A stretch of DNA of 64,000 nt from G965215045 sp965215045 (GTDB taxonomy: Bacteria > Pseudomonadota > Gammaproteobacteria > JABABF01): contig OZ244031.1 of assembly GCA_965215045.1 (NCBI GenBank), forward strand, positions 372,001 to 436,000, given 5' to 3'. The position numbers and the translations under genes were made by a program. Position 1 is the stretch's first letter. Each line of letters begins with the position of its first letter. Below the pieces are notes generated by a model. The model saw only the letters and a program-made list of their open reading frames with translations, had not been told where the DNA came from and made no database searches. This document shows, piece by piece, positions 33,899 through 45,139 of this stretch.

Positions 33899-34240
33899 AT
33901 GCCTGCCCGCAGAAACCCCGCTCCAGCCCGGAACGAGACCACGGGAGGCGGTGCTGCAGTGCCACCTCCACGGCGGGAAAACGAAAGCGACGGCGACACC
34001 ACATACCCGCCCGGTGCGCTGCGCTCTTCTATCAACGACAGCATACGACGCTACTTCCGGGACCTGGGGGACGAGGAGATCTTCGGTGTATACCGCATGG
34101 TGCTGGACGAGGTGGAACTGCCGCTGCTGAGTGCGGTGATGGAACACGCCAGGGGCAATCATTCACGGGCCGCACGCATCCTGGGGCTGCATCGCAACAC
34201 CTTGTGCAAGAAACTGCGCCGGCACGGACTCCTGCGGTGA
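33899..34240 (+). CDS. fis: Fis family DNA-binding protein
   Basis: A 113-residue protein. The first 40 residues are Pro/Arg-rich and not conserved; the start is uncertain. From SSINDSIRRYFRDLGDEEIF the protein follows Fis: a dimerisation helix, then EVELPLLSAVMEHARGNHSR and AARILGLHRNTLCKKLRRHG, the C-terminal helix-turn-helix. Fis is a nucleoid protein that bends DNA and regulates many promoters. Its position before purH is common in gammaproteobacteria outside the enterics. The final codons (RRHGLLR) are part of a tandem duplication running into purH. Confidence 0.9.
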   Translation: MPARRNPAPARNETTGGGAAVPPPRRENESDGDTTYPPGALRSSINDSIRRYFRDLGDEEIFGVYRMVLDEVELPLLSAVMEHARGNHSRAARILGLHRNTLCKKLRRHGLLR

Positions 34241-34440
34241 GTACCCCGCTGCACGTGCGCTGCGCACTGCTCTCCCCCAGTGACAAGAAAGGCGCGGTGG
34301 AACTGGCGCAGTGCCGGCACGGACTCCTGCCGTGAGCACCCCGTTGCACGTGCGCTGCGCACTGCCCTGCCCCGGACTCCTGCCATGAGCACCCCGTTGC
34401 ACGTGCGCTGCGCACTGCTCTCCCTCAGTGACAAGAAAGA
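34221..34440. repeat. Triplicated fis/purH junction with overlapping stop-start codons
   Basis: The junction sequence (CGGCACGGACTCCTGC, a GTG or ATG start, then ACCCCG-TGCACGTGCGCTGCGC) occurs three times. The starts are GTG 34237, GTG 34332 and ATG 34385. Copy 1 is 95 bp. Copy 2 is 53 bp, having lost 42 bp. The fis stop overlaps the first start, the copy 1 stop (TGA 34333) overlaps the second, and the copy 2 stop (TGA 34386) overlaps the true purH ATG. Confidence 0.9.
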
Positions 34441-35995
34441 CGCGGTGGAACTGGCGCAGTGCCTGCACGAGCACGGCGTCTCACTACTGGCCACCGGGGG
34501 CACGTACCGCCTGCTGCGGGAGGCCGGTCTGCCGCTGCAGGAGGTCGCCGAGTACACCGGCTTTCCCGAGCTCCTGGACGGACGGGTCAAGACGCTGCAC
34601 CCGCGCATTCACGGCGGCATTCTCGCCCGCGGCGATGCGGACGCCCAAACGCTGGCCGCTCACGATATTGCACCCATCGAGCTGGTGGCGGTCAATCTCT
34701 ACCCCTTCGAGCAGACCGTGGCACGCGAGGATTGCAGCTTGGCCGAGGCGGTGGAGCAGATCGACATCGGCGGCCCCACCCTGCTGCGTGCTGCTGCCAA
34801 GAACCATGCACACGTCGCGGTGCTGAGTTCCCCGGAGCAGTACGCGGGCGTGCTGGAGGAATTGCAAAACGGCGGTATCTCCGCTGCCACGCGCCAGCGG
34901 CTGGCACGGGAGGCGTTTGAGCACACCGCGGCCTACGATGCCGCCATCCGCGACTGGTTTGCCGCACGGCAGGGGAAGAGCGAGGGCGAGGACGGAACGC
35001 GAGCGGCGGCGGCGGATGCGGAGTTCTTCCCGCTGCGGTTCCAGCCCCGGTTCCAGCGTCGGCAGGTGCTGCGCTACGGGGAAAATCCCCATCAGCGCGC
35101 CGCCTTTTACACGCAGGAAACGATCGCACACAACTGTATCGCCACCGCCGAACAGCTGCAGGGCAAGGCCCTGTCCTACAACAACCTGGCGGATGCGGAC
35201 GCCGCCCTGGAATGCGTGCGCGGCCTGGCGGTGCCGGCCTGCGTCATCGTCAAGCACGCCAATCCCTGCGGGGCGGCGCAAGCTGCGACGCCGCAAGCGG
35301 CTTATGAGGCCGCTTATGCAACCGACCCGGAGGCGGCCTTTGGCGGCATCCTGGCCTTCAACTGCACACTGGACGAAGAGACCGCGCAGACGGTCCTGGG
35401 ACGGCAATTCGCCGAGCTGATCATCGCCCCGGAAATCACCGCCCAGGCACGGGCGGTGCTGGCGACGAAGCCGGCACTGCGCGCCTTGCGTTGCGGCGTC
35501 TTGAAGGCGGAAGAGGAGGCGGAACAGGCGGTGCTGCATTACCACTGCATCAGTGGCGGCCTGCTGCTCCAGGAGCGGGACCAAGGTGGTCTGCAGCCGG
35601 AACAACTGCAGACCGTGAGCCGCAAACCCGTCGACGAGGCACTGCGGGATGAATTGCTGTTTGCGTGGCAGATCGCGCGTTTCGTCAAGTCCAACGCCAT
35701 TGTCTTGTGCCGGGAACACCGCACCCTGGGCGTGGGTGCCGGGCAGATGAGCCGCGTCTACAGCGTGCGCATCGCCGCACTCAAGGCGGCGGACCTGCAA
35801 TTGTCGCTGCAGGGCGCGGTGATGGCTTCCGACGCCTTTTTCCCGTTCCGGGATGGTATCGACGCCGCAGCGGAACACGGCATTCGCGCGGTGATCCAGC
35901 CCGGGGGCTCCAAGCGGGACGCAGAGGTGATCGCCGCTGCGGATGAACACGGGATGGCGATGCTGTTCACCGGCAGGCGTCACTTCCGCCACTGA
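34385..35995 (+). CDS. purH: Bifunctional AICAR formyltransferase / IMP cyclohydrolase
   Basis: A 536-residue protein (E. coli 529) from [20 protein letters not shown] at 34385, where homology begins; an in-frame ATG at 34280 lies within the duplicated junction and is not the natural start. The N-terminal cyclohydrolase (MGS-like) domain has [14 protein letters not shown] and [19 protein letters not shown]. The formyltransferase domain has [29 protein letters not shown] and [20 protein letters not shown]. It performs the last two steps of IMP synthesis. Two short copies of its start lie just upstream in a coupling ladder from fis. Confidence 0.96.
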   Translation: MSTPLHVRCALLSLSDKKDAVELAQCLHEHGVSLLATGGTYRLLREAGLPLQEVAEYTGFPELLDGRVKTLHPRIHGGILARGDADAQTLAAHDIAPIELVAVNLYPFEQTVAREDCSLAEAVEQIDIGGPTLLRAAAKNHAHVAVLSSPEQYAGVLEELQNGGISAATRQRLAREAFEHTAAYDAAIRDWFAARQGKSEGEDGTRAAAADAEFFPLRFQPRFQRRQVLRYGENPHQRAAFYTQETIAHNCIATAEQLQGKALSYNNLADADAALECVRGLAVPACVIVKHANPCGAAQAATPQAAYEAAYATDPEAAFGGILAFNCTLDEETAQTVLGRQFAELIIAPEITAQARAVLATKPALRALRCGVLKAEEEAEQAVLHYHCISGGLLLQERDQGGLQPEQLQTVSRKPVDEALRDELLFAWQIARFVKSNAIVLCREHRTLGVGAGQMSRVYSVRIAALKAADLQLSLQGAVMASDAFFPFRDGIDAAAEHGIRAVIQPGGSKRDAEVIAAADEHGMAMLFTGRRHFRH

Positions 35996-36005
35996 GGCCC
36001 TGTCC

Positions 36006-37300
36006 GTGGCGCAGGCACTGGTGATCGGCGGCGGTGGACGGGAGCACGCCCTGGCCTGGAAACTCGCCCAATCTCCCCGGGTCGAACGGGTATTTGCAGC
36101 ACCGGGCAACGCCGGCACGGCCCTGGCCCAGGGCATCGAGAATGTGCCGCTGGCCGCAGACGACATCGACGGACTGCTGGACTTCGCACACCGGCAGAAC
36201 ATCGATCTCAGCGTGGTCGGCCCGGAGGCCCCGCTGGTCGCCGGCATCGGCGATCGCTTTGCCGAACGGGGACTGGCCTGTTTTGCGCCGTCCGCTGCGG
36301 CCGCCCGCCTGGAGGGTTCGAAGATCTTCACCAAGGAATTCCTGCACCGGCACGGGATCCCGACCGCGCAGGGGCGGAGTTTCAGCACCGGCGAGGAGGC
36401 CGAAGCCGAGGCTTTTATCCGGCGCTGCGAGCTGCCGCTGGTGCTCAAGGCCGACGGTCTCGCCGCCGGCAAGGGCGTGCGCATCGTCGCCGACCACACC
36501 CGGGCACTGGCGGCCCTGCATGGCATGCTCAGCGGCCGGGATTTCGGGGAGGCGGGCAGGCGGGTACTGATCGAGGAGTTCCTGCAGGGCGAGGAAGCCA
36601 GTTTTATCGTGCTGGCGGACGGGGAGTACGCGTTGCCGCTGGCCAGTTCCCAGGATCACAAGGCGCGGGATGCGGGAGACCGGGGTCCCAATACCGGCGG
36701 CATGGGGGCGTATTCTCCCGCCCCGGTGGTCGATGCGGCCCTGGAGCGACGCATCATGCAGACTATCATCGAGCCGACCATCGCCGGGATGCGCACAGAG
36801 AACCGCCCCTTCACCGGCTTCCTGTATGCGGGCCTGATGATCGATGCCGCGGGCAATCCGCGGGTGCTGGAATACAACTGCCGCCTGGGGGACCCCGAGG
36901 CGCAGGTGCTGCTGTTGCGCCTGCGCTCAGATCTCTACTCCCTGTTGCAGGCGGCACTCACGGGAGAACTGCAGCACTGCAAGCTGGAATGGGACCCGCG
37001 CTGCGCCCTGGGCGTGGTGCTGGCCGCCGCCGGCTATCCCGATGCCTACCCGCGCGGGGAACGCATCGGCCTGCCGCAGCAGACGCCATCCGGGAGTATA
37101 ATCTTTCATGCTGGCACGCGCCTTGAGAACGGGGTACCGGTCAGCGCCGGCGGACGGGTGCTGTGCGCCTGTGCCTTGGGAGACACCGTGCGGGAGGCAC
37201 AGGGCACCGCCTACCGCCTGTGTACGCAGGTCCATTGGGAGCATGCGTACTTCAGAACGGACATCGGCCACCGGGCCATCGCCCGGGAGGAGGACCGACC

Positions 37301-37304
<4 letters not shown>
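36006..37304 (+). CDS. purD: Phosphoribosylamine-glycine ligase
   Basis: A 432-residue ATP-grasp ligase (E. coli 429). I take the GTG at 36006, 10 bp after the purH stop, because the conserved N-terminus is QALVIGGGGREHALAWKLAQ. Other blocks are SVVGPEAPLVAGI, LPLVLKADGLAAGKGV, GPNTGGMGAYSPAP and LEYNCRLGDPEAQ. It joins glycine to phosphoribosylamine in purine synthesis. It forms an operon with purH, and its last bases overlap the coq7 start (ATGA). Confidence 0.95.
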
Positions 37305-39053
<1,749 letters not shown>

Positions 39054-39082
39054 ACCGGCAGCGGGCTGCGCGTACCGGGAAA

Positions 39083-39122
39083 GAGCAAAAGCGGGTTGAA
39101 AAACAGCCGGGGTTCAGCCCGC
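39083..39122 (-). terminator. Terminator between trxB and the OsmC-VOC pair
   Basis: A 10-bp stem (GCGGGTTGAA / TTCAGCCCGC, one G-T pair) at 39091-39122 overlaps the VOC stop codon. On the minus strand it is followed by TTTTGCTCTTT. It may also help end trxB transcription from the other side. Confidence 0.55.
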
Positions 39123-39515
39123 GTCTTTCATCCCGGTGTGATGGATGAACTGCAATTGCGTGCCGTCCGGGGCGCGGCAATAAAAACTGCGCGCACCATC
39201 CCGGTGCCGATGCACTTCGCCCACGTCGGACACCCCCGCCTGCAGCAGGAAATCATGCCAGGCATCGACGTCTTCCTCCCGGTGCAGGGCAAAGCCCACG
39301 TGGTCGATGCTGCTGTCCGGTGACAGCTCGTGCAGCACGCGGTGCAGGGCCAGGTTGTCAGCACCGGAACTCAGGTACGCGCTGTCTTCATCCGGCTGCC
39401 ATTCCAGTTTCATACCCACCAGGCGGGTGTAAAAATCCAGGGTCTGGTCAAAATGTTGTGCCGGCACGCGCAGGGCCACGTGACGCAGGCCCAGGATCGG
39501 CGGGGCGGTGCTCAC
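39114..39515 (-). CDS. VOC (glyoxalase/dioxygenase fold) family protein
   Basis: A 133-residue protein. The paired beta-alpha-beta-beta-beta modules are visible: LRHVALRVPAQHFDQTLDFY (metal His) and IDHVGFALHREEDVDAWHDF, ending with YCRAPDGTQLQFIHHT (metal Glu replaced by Gln near FIH). The family includes glyoxalases and extradiol dioxygenases; the substrate is unknown. The GTG start overlaps the OsmC stop (GTGA), so they form an operon. Confidence 0.88.
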   Translation of the reverse strand: MSTAPPILGLRHVALRVPAQHFDQTLDFYTRLVGMKLEWQPDEDSAYLSSGADNLALHRVLHELSPDSSIDHVGFALHREEDVDAWHDFLLQAGVSDVGEVHRHRDGARSFYCRAPDGTQLQFIHHTGMKDAG

Positions 39516-39940
39516 GGGCGGATCTCCCAGTCGTGACTGATCTCGACTCCCGCCCGCTGCAACATGATCGATGCCGAACAGTACTTCTGCGCCGACAGGC
39601 GCACCGCCCGCTCCACCTGTGCTTCCGCCAGGTCCCGGCCCTGTACCCGGAAATGCATACGGATGCGTGTAAACACGGCGGGGACCTCATCGGCCCGTTC
39701 CGCCTCCAGGTGCAGCTCGCAGGCCTGCACGTCCTGGCGCGCGCGCTGCAGGATGTGCACGATATCAAAAGCGGCGCAACCGCCCAGGCCCAGCAACAGG
39801 GTCTCCATCGGCCGGGGACCGGTGTTCTTGCCACCGTGCTCGGCGGGACCGTCCATGCGCAGTTCGTGGCCGCTGCCCGAACGCGCGCAAAAAGCCGCCT
39901 CCCCTTCCCAGCGTAACTCGGCACTCATGGTCTCTTTCAT
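39512..39940 (-). CDS. OsmC/Ohr family peroxide-related protein
   Basis: A 142-residue protein from the ATG at 39940 with GGGGAGA upstream. It begins MKETMSAELRWEGEAAFCAR and has LLLGLGGCAAFDIVHILQRA, with the first redox Cys in GGCAAFD, and AQKYCSASIMLQR with the second Cys. Such proteins reduce organic hydroperoxides, or are less defined YhfA-type members; this one is nearer the YhfA type. A longer reading to 40051 is antisense-like and lacks homology. Confidence 0.9.
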   Translation of the reverse strand: MKETMSAELRWEGEAAFCARSGSGHELRMDGPAEHGGKNTGPRPMETLLLGLGGCAAFDIVHILQRARQDVQACELHLEAERADEVPAVFTRIRMHFRVQGRDLAEAQVERAVRLSAQKYCSASIMLQRAGVEISHDWEIRP

Positions 39941-39972
39941 CTCGGTCTCCCCATTGCAGTGTGCGCGTGTTC

Positions 39973-40662
39973 TTAGAGAGCACTGGCGATCAGTATGCCC
40001 AGAATGGTGCCCAGGAGAGATACAAGGACGATGAAACCCCACCTGAACCATACGAAGAGCCGTTGGACGGCGTCTTCCAGTGCCTGCATTCTTTTCTCGA
40101 GATGTTCATAACGCTCATCGCTGCGTTTCTCGGCTTGTTCATAACGCTCATCGCTGCGTTTCTCGCGCTCATCGCTGCGTTTCTCGCGCTCATCGCTGCG
40201 TTTCTCGGCTTGTTCATAACGCTCCTCGCTGCGTTTCTCGCGCTCATCGCTGCGTTTCTCGGCTTGTTCATAACGCGCATCGCTGTGTTTCTCAAACTGT
40301 TCCTGACGCCCCCCGCTGTCCTGACGATGAGCCTCGATGAGTGCCTTGAGCTGTTCATAACGCTCCAGGCTGATCTGATGACGCCCCTCGCTGGCCTGAT
40401 GATGCATCTCGATGAGTGCCTTGAGCTGTTCATAACGCTCATCGCTGCGTTTCTCGTGCTCCTCGCTGCGTTTCTCGGCCTGTTCATGACGCTCCTCGCT
40501 GCGCTGCTCACTCTTCGCCAAGTCGGCGCGAGTGGGCGGGTCCAGTTCTTTCATCAGCTCCGCTACCACCTGCAGGATACTGCGGATCTGCTGGTCGTCA
40601 AAGCCGGCTGACTTCAGGTATTCTCTCATGTCTTCGCGGTTTCGAAACGCTGGTTCAGTCAT
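39973..40662 (-). CDS. Coiled-coil protein with a C-terminal membrane anchor (paralogue of 1728-2150)
   Basis: A 229-residue protein. The N-terminus (EDMREYLKSAGFDDQQIRSI, LQVVAELMKEL, PTRADLAKSEQ) matches the small paralogue at 1728-2150. The middle (about residues 50-195) is a long coiled coil of repeated units such as RYEQAEKRSDEREKRSDE. The C-terminus is one transmembrane helix after FVWFRWGF. The coil is lengthened by near-identical DNA repeats at about 40100-40300. Promoter, leader and ribosome site match those of the paralogue. The function is unknown; a membrane-tethered coiled coil could be structural or part of a secretion or toxin system, but nothing here decides. Confidence 0.75.
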   Translation of the reverse strand: MTEPAFRNREDMREYLKSAGFDDQQIRSILQVVAELMKELDPPTRADLAKSEQRSEERHEQAEKRSEEHEKRSDERYEQLKALIEMHHQASEGRHQISLERYEQLKALIEAHRQDSGGRQEQFEKHSDARYEQAEKRSDEREKRSEERYEQAEKRSDEREKRSDEREKRSDERYEQAEKRSDERYEHLEKRMQALEDAVQRLFVWFRWGFIVLVSLLGTILGILIASAL

Positions 40663-40750
40663 AGTGACAATCTCCTTTTTGCCTCTTTCCAGAGGGTGGA
40701 AGTCATACGCGCGTCCTGTGATTGCTAATCCTTGCCCCTTGTTGCATCAC

Positions 40751-40779
40751 ACTATATTCGCCTCCTGTGGGAATGTCAA
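40751..40779 (-). promoter_or_regulatory. Sigma70 promoter of the long coiled-coil gene
   Basis: TTGACA (40779-40774), a 17-bp spacer and TATAGT (40756-40751) on the minus strand, a near-consensus promoter with the same flanks as the one at 1598-1626. Confidence 0.8.
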
Positions 40780-40785
40780 ACCGGT

Positions 40786-40832
40786 GTAGCAAGTTCCTGA
40801 CACACAGGCCCCGGGAGGCTTATCCGGGGGTG
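40786..40832 (-). repeat. Repeat shared with 2192-2243, overlapping the trpC stop codon
   Basis: The minus strand reads CCCCCGGATAAGCCTCCCGG, then GGCC and GAACTTGCTACACC, closely matching the + strand at 2192-2243. The trpC stop (TAA 40822-40820) lies within it, so the last trpC codons may come from this element. Confidence 0.55.
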
Positions 40833-41632
40833 TTTTGCAGTGCACTGAGCACCGCTCCCGGGTCGGAAGCCCGCATCAACACCTCGCCGACCAGGAAGCA
40901 GTGCGCACCTCCCCGCTGCAAAAGGCGTATATCGTCGGCACTCTGAATGCCGCTTTCGCTGACAACCGGCAGTTCGGGCGGGACTTGCGGCAGGAGTTCC
41001 AGCGTGGTCTGCAGGCGGGTTTCAAAGCTGCGCAGGTCGCGATTATTAATACCCAGCACGCTGAGTTGTGTATCCAGGGCGCACTCCAACTCCCGGGCAT
41101 CGTGCACTTCCACCAGCACGTCCATGCCCCGCTGCCGGGCACTGGCGGCCAGGTCTTGCAACTGCGCCTGTTCCCCCGCAAACAGCGCGGCGATCAGCAG
41201 GATGCAGTCGGCACCCAGTGCGGTGCTCTCTTCAAGCTGGTATTCTTCGAACAGGAAATCCTTGCGCAACACCGGCAGTGTGACGGCCTGCCGGGCCCGG
41301 GGCAGGTGTTCGGGGGCACCCCGAAAAAAATGGCACTCGGTCAGCACCGACAGGCAGCAGGCACCGGCCTCCTGGTAGCGTCGGGCGATTTGCGCCGGTG
41401 CATAGTTTTCACGCAACACTCCGGCACTGGGGGAGGCTTTTTTCATCTCGGCGATCACCGCGCATCCGCCGCCACTGCTGTGCGCACGCAGTGCCCCGGC
41501 AAAGGGACGAAAATCGTCCCGCTGTTCCGCCCGGCGGCGCAATTCCTCCAGCGGATGCCGGCGACGCTGCACGGCCAGGTCCTCGCGCTTGCGCTCCAGG
41601 ATCCGGCCCAGGATGCCGGAAACTTTTTTCAT
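40820..41632 (-). CDS. trpC: Indole-3-glycerol phosphate synthase
   Basis: A 270-residue TIM-barrel enzyme from the ATG at 41632. Conserved blocks are VIAEMKKASPSAGVLRE, YQEAGACCLSVLTECHFF, PVLRKDFLFEEYQL, LLIAALFAG, DVLVEVHDARELECAL, LGINNRDLRSFET and VSESGIQSADDI. It makes indole-3-glycerol phosphate in tryptophan synthesis. It is the last gene of trpEGDC, and its ATG overlaps the trpD stop. There is no fused trpF. Confidence 0.96.
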   Translation of the reverse strand: MKKVSGILGRILERKREDLAVQRRRHPLEELRRRAEQRDDFRPFAGALRAHSSGGGCAVIAEMKKASPSAGVLRENYAPAQIARRYQEAGACCLSVLTECHFFRGAPEHLPRARQAVTLPVLRKDFLFEEYQLEESTALGADCILLIAALFAGEQAQLQDLAASARQRGMDVLVEVHDARELECALDTQLSVLGINNRDLRSFETRLQTTLELLPQVPPELPVVSESGIQSADDIRLLQRGGAHCFLVGEVLMRASDPGAVLSALQNTPG

Positions 41633-42660
41633 GGGTCTCGCGGTTCGGCCAGCATGGCACTGTATTGCACCCACTCGTGCAATTTCTCCAGGGCCTGCCC
41701 GGAGTGCAGAGTATCCTGCGCCAACTCGACCCCGCACCCCAGGTCTACTGCCAGGTCCGCCGCATAGAGGGCGGCACCGCCATTCAGGGCCAGCAGTTCG
41801 GCGGCGGGCCCCTCCCCGGCCAGTGCCGTGCGCAACAGGGCGGCACTCTGCTGTGGGTTCTGCACCTGCAAACCCTCCAGCGACTGGCGACGCAGGCCAT
41901 ACTCTTCGGGGTCGATCTCGTATTCGCGGATGACCCCGTCCCGCAGCTCTGCGACCCGGGTGCGGGCCGCAATGCTGATCTCATCCAGGCCATCCTCGGA
42001 GTGCAACACCAGGACGTGCAGGCTGCCCAGTTGCTGCAGCACTTCGGCCAGCGGGCGCAACCAGCGGCTGTCGAACACGCCCAGCAGTTGGCGGCGAGCG
42101 GCAGCGGGATTGCTGAGCGGGCCCAACAGGTTGAAGATCGTGCGCAGCCCCAGTTCCCGGCGCGGGCCGATCGCATGTTTCATCGCACCGTGGTGGTGCT
42201 GTGCGAACAGGAAGCCGATGCCGAGCTCCTCGATGCAACGCGCCACTGCCTCCGGTGCCAGGTCGATACGCACACCCAGGGCCTCCAGGACGTCGGCACT
42301 GCCGCTGTGGCTGCTGGCCGCACGATTGCCGTGCTTGGCGACGCGCGCACCGCCGGCGGCGGCGACCAGTGCCGCCCCGGTCGACACGTTGAACAGCGAG
42401 GCCCCGTCTCCGCCGGTGCCGCAGGTGTCCACCAGGTTTCGGTCCCCGACCTGCACCGGCACGGCCAGGGCACGCATGACTTCTGCGGCGGCGTGAATCT
42501 CGGTGACGGTCTCACCCTTGAGATGCAGTGCCATCAGGAAGGCGCCGATCTGCGCCGGTGTCGTCTCGCCGCTCATCATTTCGCGCATCGCCGCCTGCAT
42601 CATCTCGTGTTCCAGGTCCCGGCCCTGTGCCAGGGTGCGCAGGGCTTGTTGCATGGTCAT
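41629..42660 (-). CDS. trpD: Anthranilate phosphoribosyltransferase
   Basis: A 343-residue protein. The PRPP-binding motif is [18 protein letters not shown], followed by [40 protein letters not shown] and [12 protein letters not shown]. It transfers the phosphoribosyl group to anthranilate. Starts and stops overlap by 4 bp with both neighbours. Confidence 0.96.
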   Translation of the reverse strand: MTMQQALRTLAQGRDLEHEMMQAAMREMMSGETTPAQIGAFLMALHLKGETVTEIHAAAEVMRALAVPVQVGDRNLVDTCGTGGDGASLFNVSTGAALVAAAGGARVAKHGNRAASSHSGSADVLEALGVRIDLAPEAVARCIEELGIGFLFAQHHHGAMKHAIGPRRELGLRTIFNLLGPLSNPAAARRQLLGVFDSRWLRPLAEVLQQLGSLHVLVLHSEDGLDEISIAARTRVAELRDGVIREYEIDPEEYGLRRQSLEGLQVQNPQQSAALLRTALAGEGPAAELLALNGGAALYAADLAVDLGCGVELAQDTLHSGQALEKLHEWVQYSAMLAEPRDP

Positions 42661-43367
42661 TTCGTTTCTCCCGTGGGGCGGGCAACTTCTCCGGCGGGAC
42701 GGGAAGTTTTCCCCGTGGGGCGGGCAATTTCCCCGGCGGGACGGGAAGTTTTCCCCGTGGGGCGGGCAACTTCCCCGGCGGGACGGGCAATTTCCCGCAA
42801 AAAATTGCGCAGCAGTTCATGCCCGTGTTCGCTGGCGATGGACTCGGGATGAAACTGCACTCCGTCCACGTCGCAACTGCGATGGCGCAGGCCCATGATC
42901 TCGTCCCGCGCACCGTCTTCGCACTCGGTCCAGGCACTGACCTCCAGGCACTCCGGCAGCGGCTCCCAGGCTGCGACCAGGGAGTGGTAGCGGGTGGCGG
43001 TAAAAGGATTCGGCAGGCCTGCAAATACGCCCCGGCCGTCGTGGTGTATGGGCGAGGTCCTGCCATGCATCACGCACCGGGCGCGCACGACCCGTCCGCC
43101 CCAGGTCTGGGCGATGCTCTGGTGCCCCAGGCAGATGCCCAGCACCGGCAACACGCCGGCAAAGGCGCGCGCCGCCTCCATGGAGACCCCCGCCTCGTCG
43201 GGGGTGCAGGGCCCCGGCGAGATCACCACCGCCCGGGGCCGCAACTGCTGCAAGCCGGCAATGTCCAGGGCATCATTGCGCACCACTTCGACCTCTTGGC
43301 CCAGTTCGCCCAGGTACTGCACCACGTTGTAGGTAAAGGAATCGTAGTTGTCGATCATCAGGATCAT
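42657..43367 (-). CDS. trpG: Anthranilate synthase glutaminase subunit with a repeat-extended C-terminus
   Basis: A 236-residue protein; TrpG is usually near 190. Residues 1-190 are a complete class I glutaminase: [34 protein letters not shown], the nucleophile Cys in [12 protein letters not shown], and the His/Glu in [13 protein letters not shown]. The last 45 or so residues are repeats of a 14-residue unit ([14 protein letters not shown] type), coded by a 42-bp tandem repeat. The tail is basic and Pro-rich and has no known role. It supplies ammonia to TrpE. The ATG overlaps the trpE stop, and its stop overlaps the trpD ATG. Confidence 0.95.
   Translation of the reverse strand: MILMIDNYDSFTYNVVQYLGELGQEVEVVRNDALDIAGLQQLRPRAVVISPGPCTPDEAGVSMEAARAFAGVLPVLGICLGHQSIAQTWGGRVVRARCVMHGRTSPIHHDGRGVFAGLPNPFTATRYHSLVAAWEPLPECLEVSAWTECEDGARDEIMGLRHRSCDVDGVQFHPESIASEHGHELLRNFLREIARPAGEVARPTGKTSRPAGEIARPTGKTSRPAGEVARPTGETK
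42671..42797. repeat. 42-bp tandem repeat forming the trpG tail
   Basis: Three units (42671-42712, 42713-42754, 42755 onward, partial), each with GGGGCGGGCAA, CCGGCGGGACGGG and AAGTTTTCCCCGT. Each unit also has an internal half-repeat. The unit is 14 codons, so the frame into the trpD overlap is kept. Confidence 0.92.
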
Positions 43368-44866
43368 GTGCGGGTCTCCACCTTGCGGGCGACCGCGGCG
43401 GCACGCAGCATCACTCGCGCCTTGTTGCAGGTCTCCTTCCATTCGAGGTCCGGGTCGGAATCGGCGACGATGCCACCTCCCGCCTGGATGTACAGGGTCT
43501 GGTCGCGCAGGAGCACGGTGCGAATCGCCACCGCCATGTCCATGTTGCCATGCAGGGAAAGGTAACCGACCGCACCGCCGTACATGCTCCTGCGCACCGG
43601 TTCCAGTTCGTCGATGATTTCCATCGCGCGGATCTTGGGCGCACCGCTCAGGGTGCCGGCGGGCAGGGTGGCACGCAGGGCATCCACGGCACCCAGGCCT
43701 TCGCGTATCCCGCCGGTCACCGTGGAGACAATGTGCATGACGTGAGAGTAGCGCTCCACCGCCATCTTCTCGGTAGCGCGCACGGAGCCGATCTGCGCGA
43801 CCCGCCCCAGGTCATTGCGGCCCAGGTCGATCAGCATCAGGTGTTCGGCCAGTTCCTTGGGATCGGAGAGCAGTTCCCGTTCCATCGCCAGGTCTTCCGC
43901 GGGGTCATGACCGCGGCGGCGGGTGCCGGCGATGGGCCGGGTACTGAGTTGCTCACCGCGCAGGCGCACCAGGATTTCCGGGGAACTGCCGATCACGTAA
44001 AACTCTCCGAAGTCCAGGAAATACATGTACGGCGAGGGGTTCAGTTCGCGCAGGGCGCGATAAAAGTCGAAGGGCGCGGCGGCAAACGGCAAGGACATGC
44101 GCCGGGAGGGCACCACCTGCATGACGTCTCCCGCCAGGATGTACTCGCGCACCTTCTCCACCCCTGCCACGTACGTCTCGTAGCCAGAGGTGCACACCGC
44201 CTCCTCTTCAATGGCGTGGTCGCTCGCGGCAAAATGCATCTCCAGCGGGGCTTCTTCGGGCAGTGGCCGGCGCAGCTGTTCCTCGAGCGCATCCAGGCGC
44301 TGTCGGGCGCGCTGCCATGCGTTCTCCTCCCGGGGATCCGCGTGCACCACCAGCTTGAGGTTCTCCTCCACGGCGTCCAGCACCGCCGCCTCCTCCACCA
44401 CCAGCAGCAGCACGTCGGGCGTCTGCAGGGGGTGGGCCGCCGGCGCAGAGGCTGCAAGGCGCGGCTCCACGTAACGCAGGGCATCGTAGGCGAAATAACC
44501 GACCAGTCCGCCGTAAAAAGCGGGCAATTCAGCGATGGACGGGGCGTTCATGCGCTGGCGAAACTCCTCCACCGCCGCAAAGGGATCCACCCCGCTCAGC
44601 GTCTCCTGCACCGCACCGTCTGCATCCAGGACGCGCAAGTTGCCGTCACGCACCTCCAGGACAGTGCGCGCCGGCAGCCCGATAATCGAGTAGCGACCCC
44701 AGCTGCCGTCCTTTTCCACGGACTCCAGCAGGCAGGAATTTTTACCGGTGCCCAGGGCCCGGTAGACGCTGAGCGGGGTGTGAGTCTCCCGCGGCAGGGT
44801 ACGCACCAGGGGAATCCGCCTGAAACCCTGGCGGGCAAACTCTTCGTATTGTCGGTGGTCGGTCAT
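43364..44866 (-). CDS. trpE: Anthranilate synthase component I
   Basis: A 500-residue chorismate-using enzyme from [20 protein letters not shown] at 44866. Key blocks are [18 protein letters not shown] (tryptophan feedback site, LLES), [52 protein letters not shown] and [15 protein letters not shown]. With TrpG it makes anthranilate. It heads the operon. No leader peptide with tandem Trp codons is visible upstream, so control may not be by classical attenuation. Confidence 0.97.
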   Translation of the reverse strand: MTDHRQYEEFARQGFRRIPLVRTLPRETHTPLSVYRALGTGKNSCLLESVEKDGSWGRYSIIGLPARTVLEVRDGNLRVLDADGAVQETLSGVDPFAAVEEFRQRMNAPSIAELPAFYGGLVGYFAYDALRYVEPRLAASAPAAHPLQTPDVLLLVVEEAAVLDAVEENLKLVVHADPREENAWQRARQRLDALEEQLRRPLPEEAPLEMHFAASDHAIEEEAVCTSGYETYVAGVEKVREYILAGDVMQVVPSRRMSLPFAAAPFDFYRALRELNPSPYMYFLDFGEFYVIGSSPEILVRLRGEQLSTRPIAGTRRRGHDPAEDLAMERELLSDPKELAEHLMLIDLGRNDLGRVAQIGSVRATEKMAVERYSHVMHIVSTVTGGIREGLGAVDALRATLPAGTLSGAPKIRAMEIIDELEPVRRSMYGGAVGYLSLHGNMDMAVAIRTVLLRDQTLYIQAGGGIVADSDPDLEWKETCNKARVMLRAAAVARKVETRT

Positions 44867-45074
44867 GGAAATCCCCTGCTGTTTAAAACGGCGGCTGCAG
44901 GCCGTTCGGCGCGCGTTTTCAGCGGCGCCAGGGCTTATGCGGGAATGGTTCCAGTGGATATCGAGGTACCTTGTGAGCACCCTGGCGGCGGCGCAAAAGT
45001 AAATACGGCAATGGTTCCGGGGGCATGACCATGGGACGGGGCAAGAAGCGGACGCCAACTGCTGGCGGCGGAGA

Positions 45075-45080
45075 ATTATA
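45075..45080 (-). promoter_or_regulatory. Candidate -10 box of the trpEGDC operon
   Basis: TATAAT on the minus strand in the 273-bp divergent gap between trpE and the thiolase-like gene. No good -35 is visible. On the plus strand the same bases give TATACT (45077-45082), so opposing promoters could overlap here. The rest of 44867-45139 shows nothing else that I can name. Confidence 0.35.
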
Positions 45081-45139
45081 CTATGCTGTTTGTATACGCC
45101 GTGTGCGCGGAAACCCTGTCAGCCGCTCTCCCATTCCCG

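Noticed and set aside
40100..40300. Short regular repeats as a CRISPR array or minisatellite outside genes
   Set aside because: They encode the heptad-like coil of the 39973-40662 protein.
44867..45139. Trp leader peptide and attenuator before trpE
   Set aside because: No short ORF with tandem Trp codons and no clear terminator/antiterminator pair was found.
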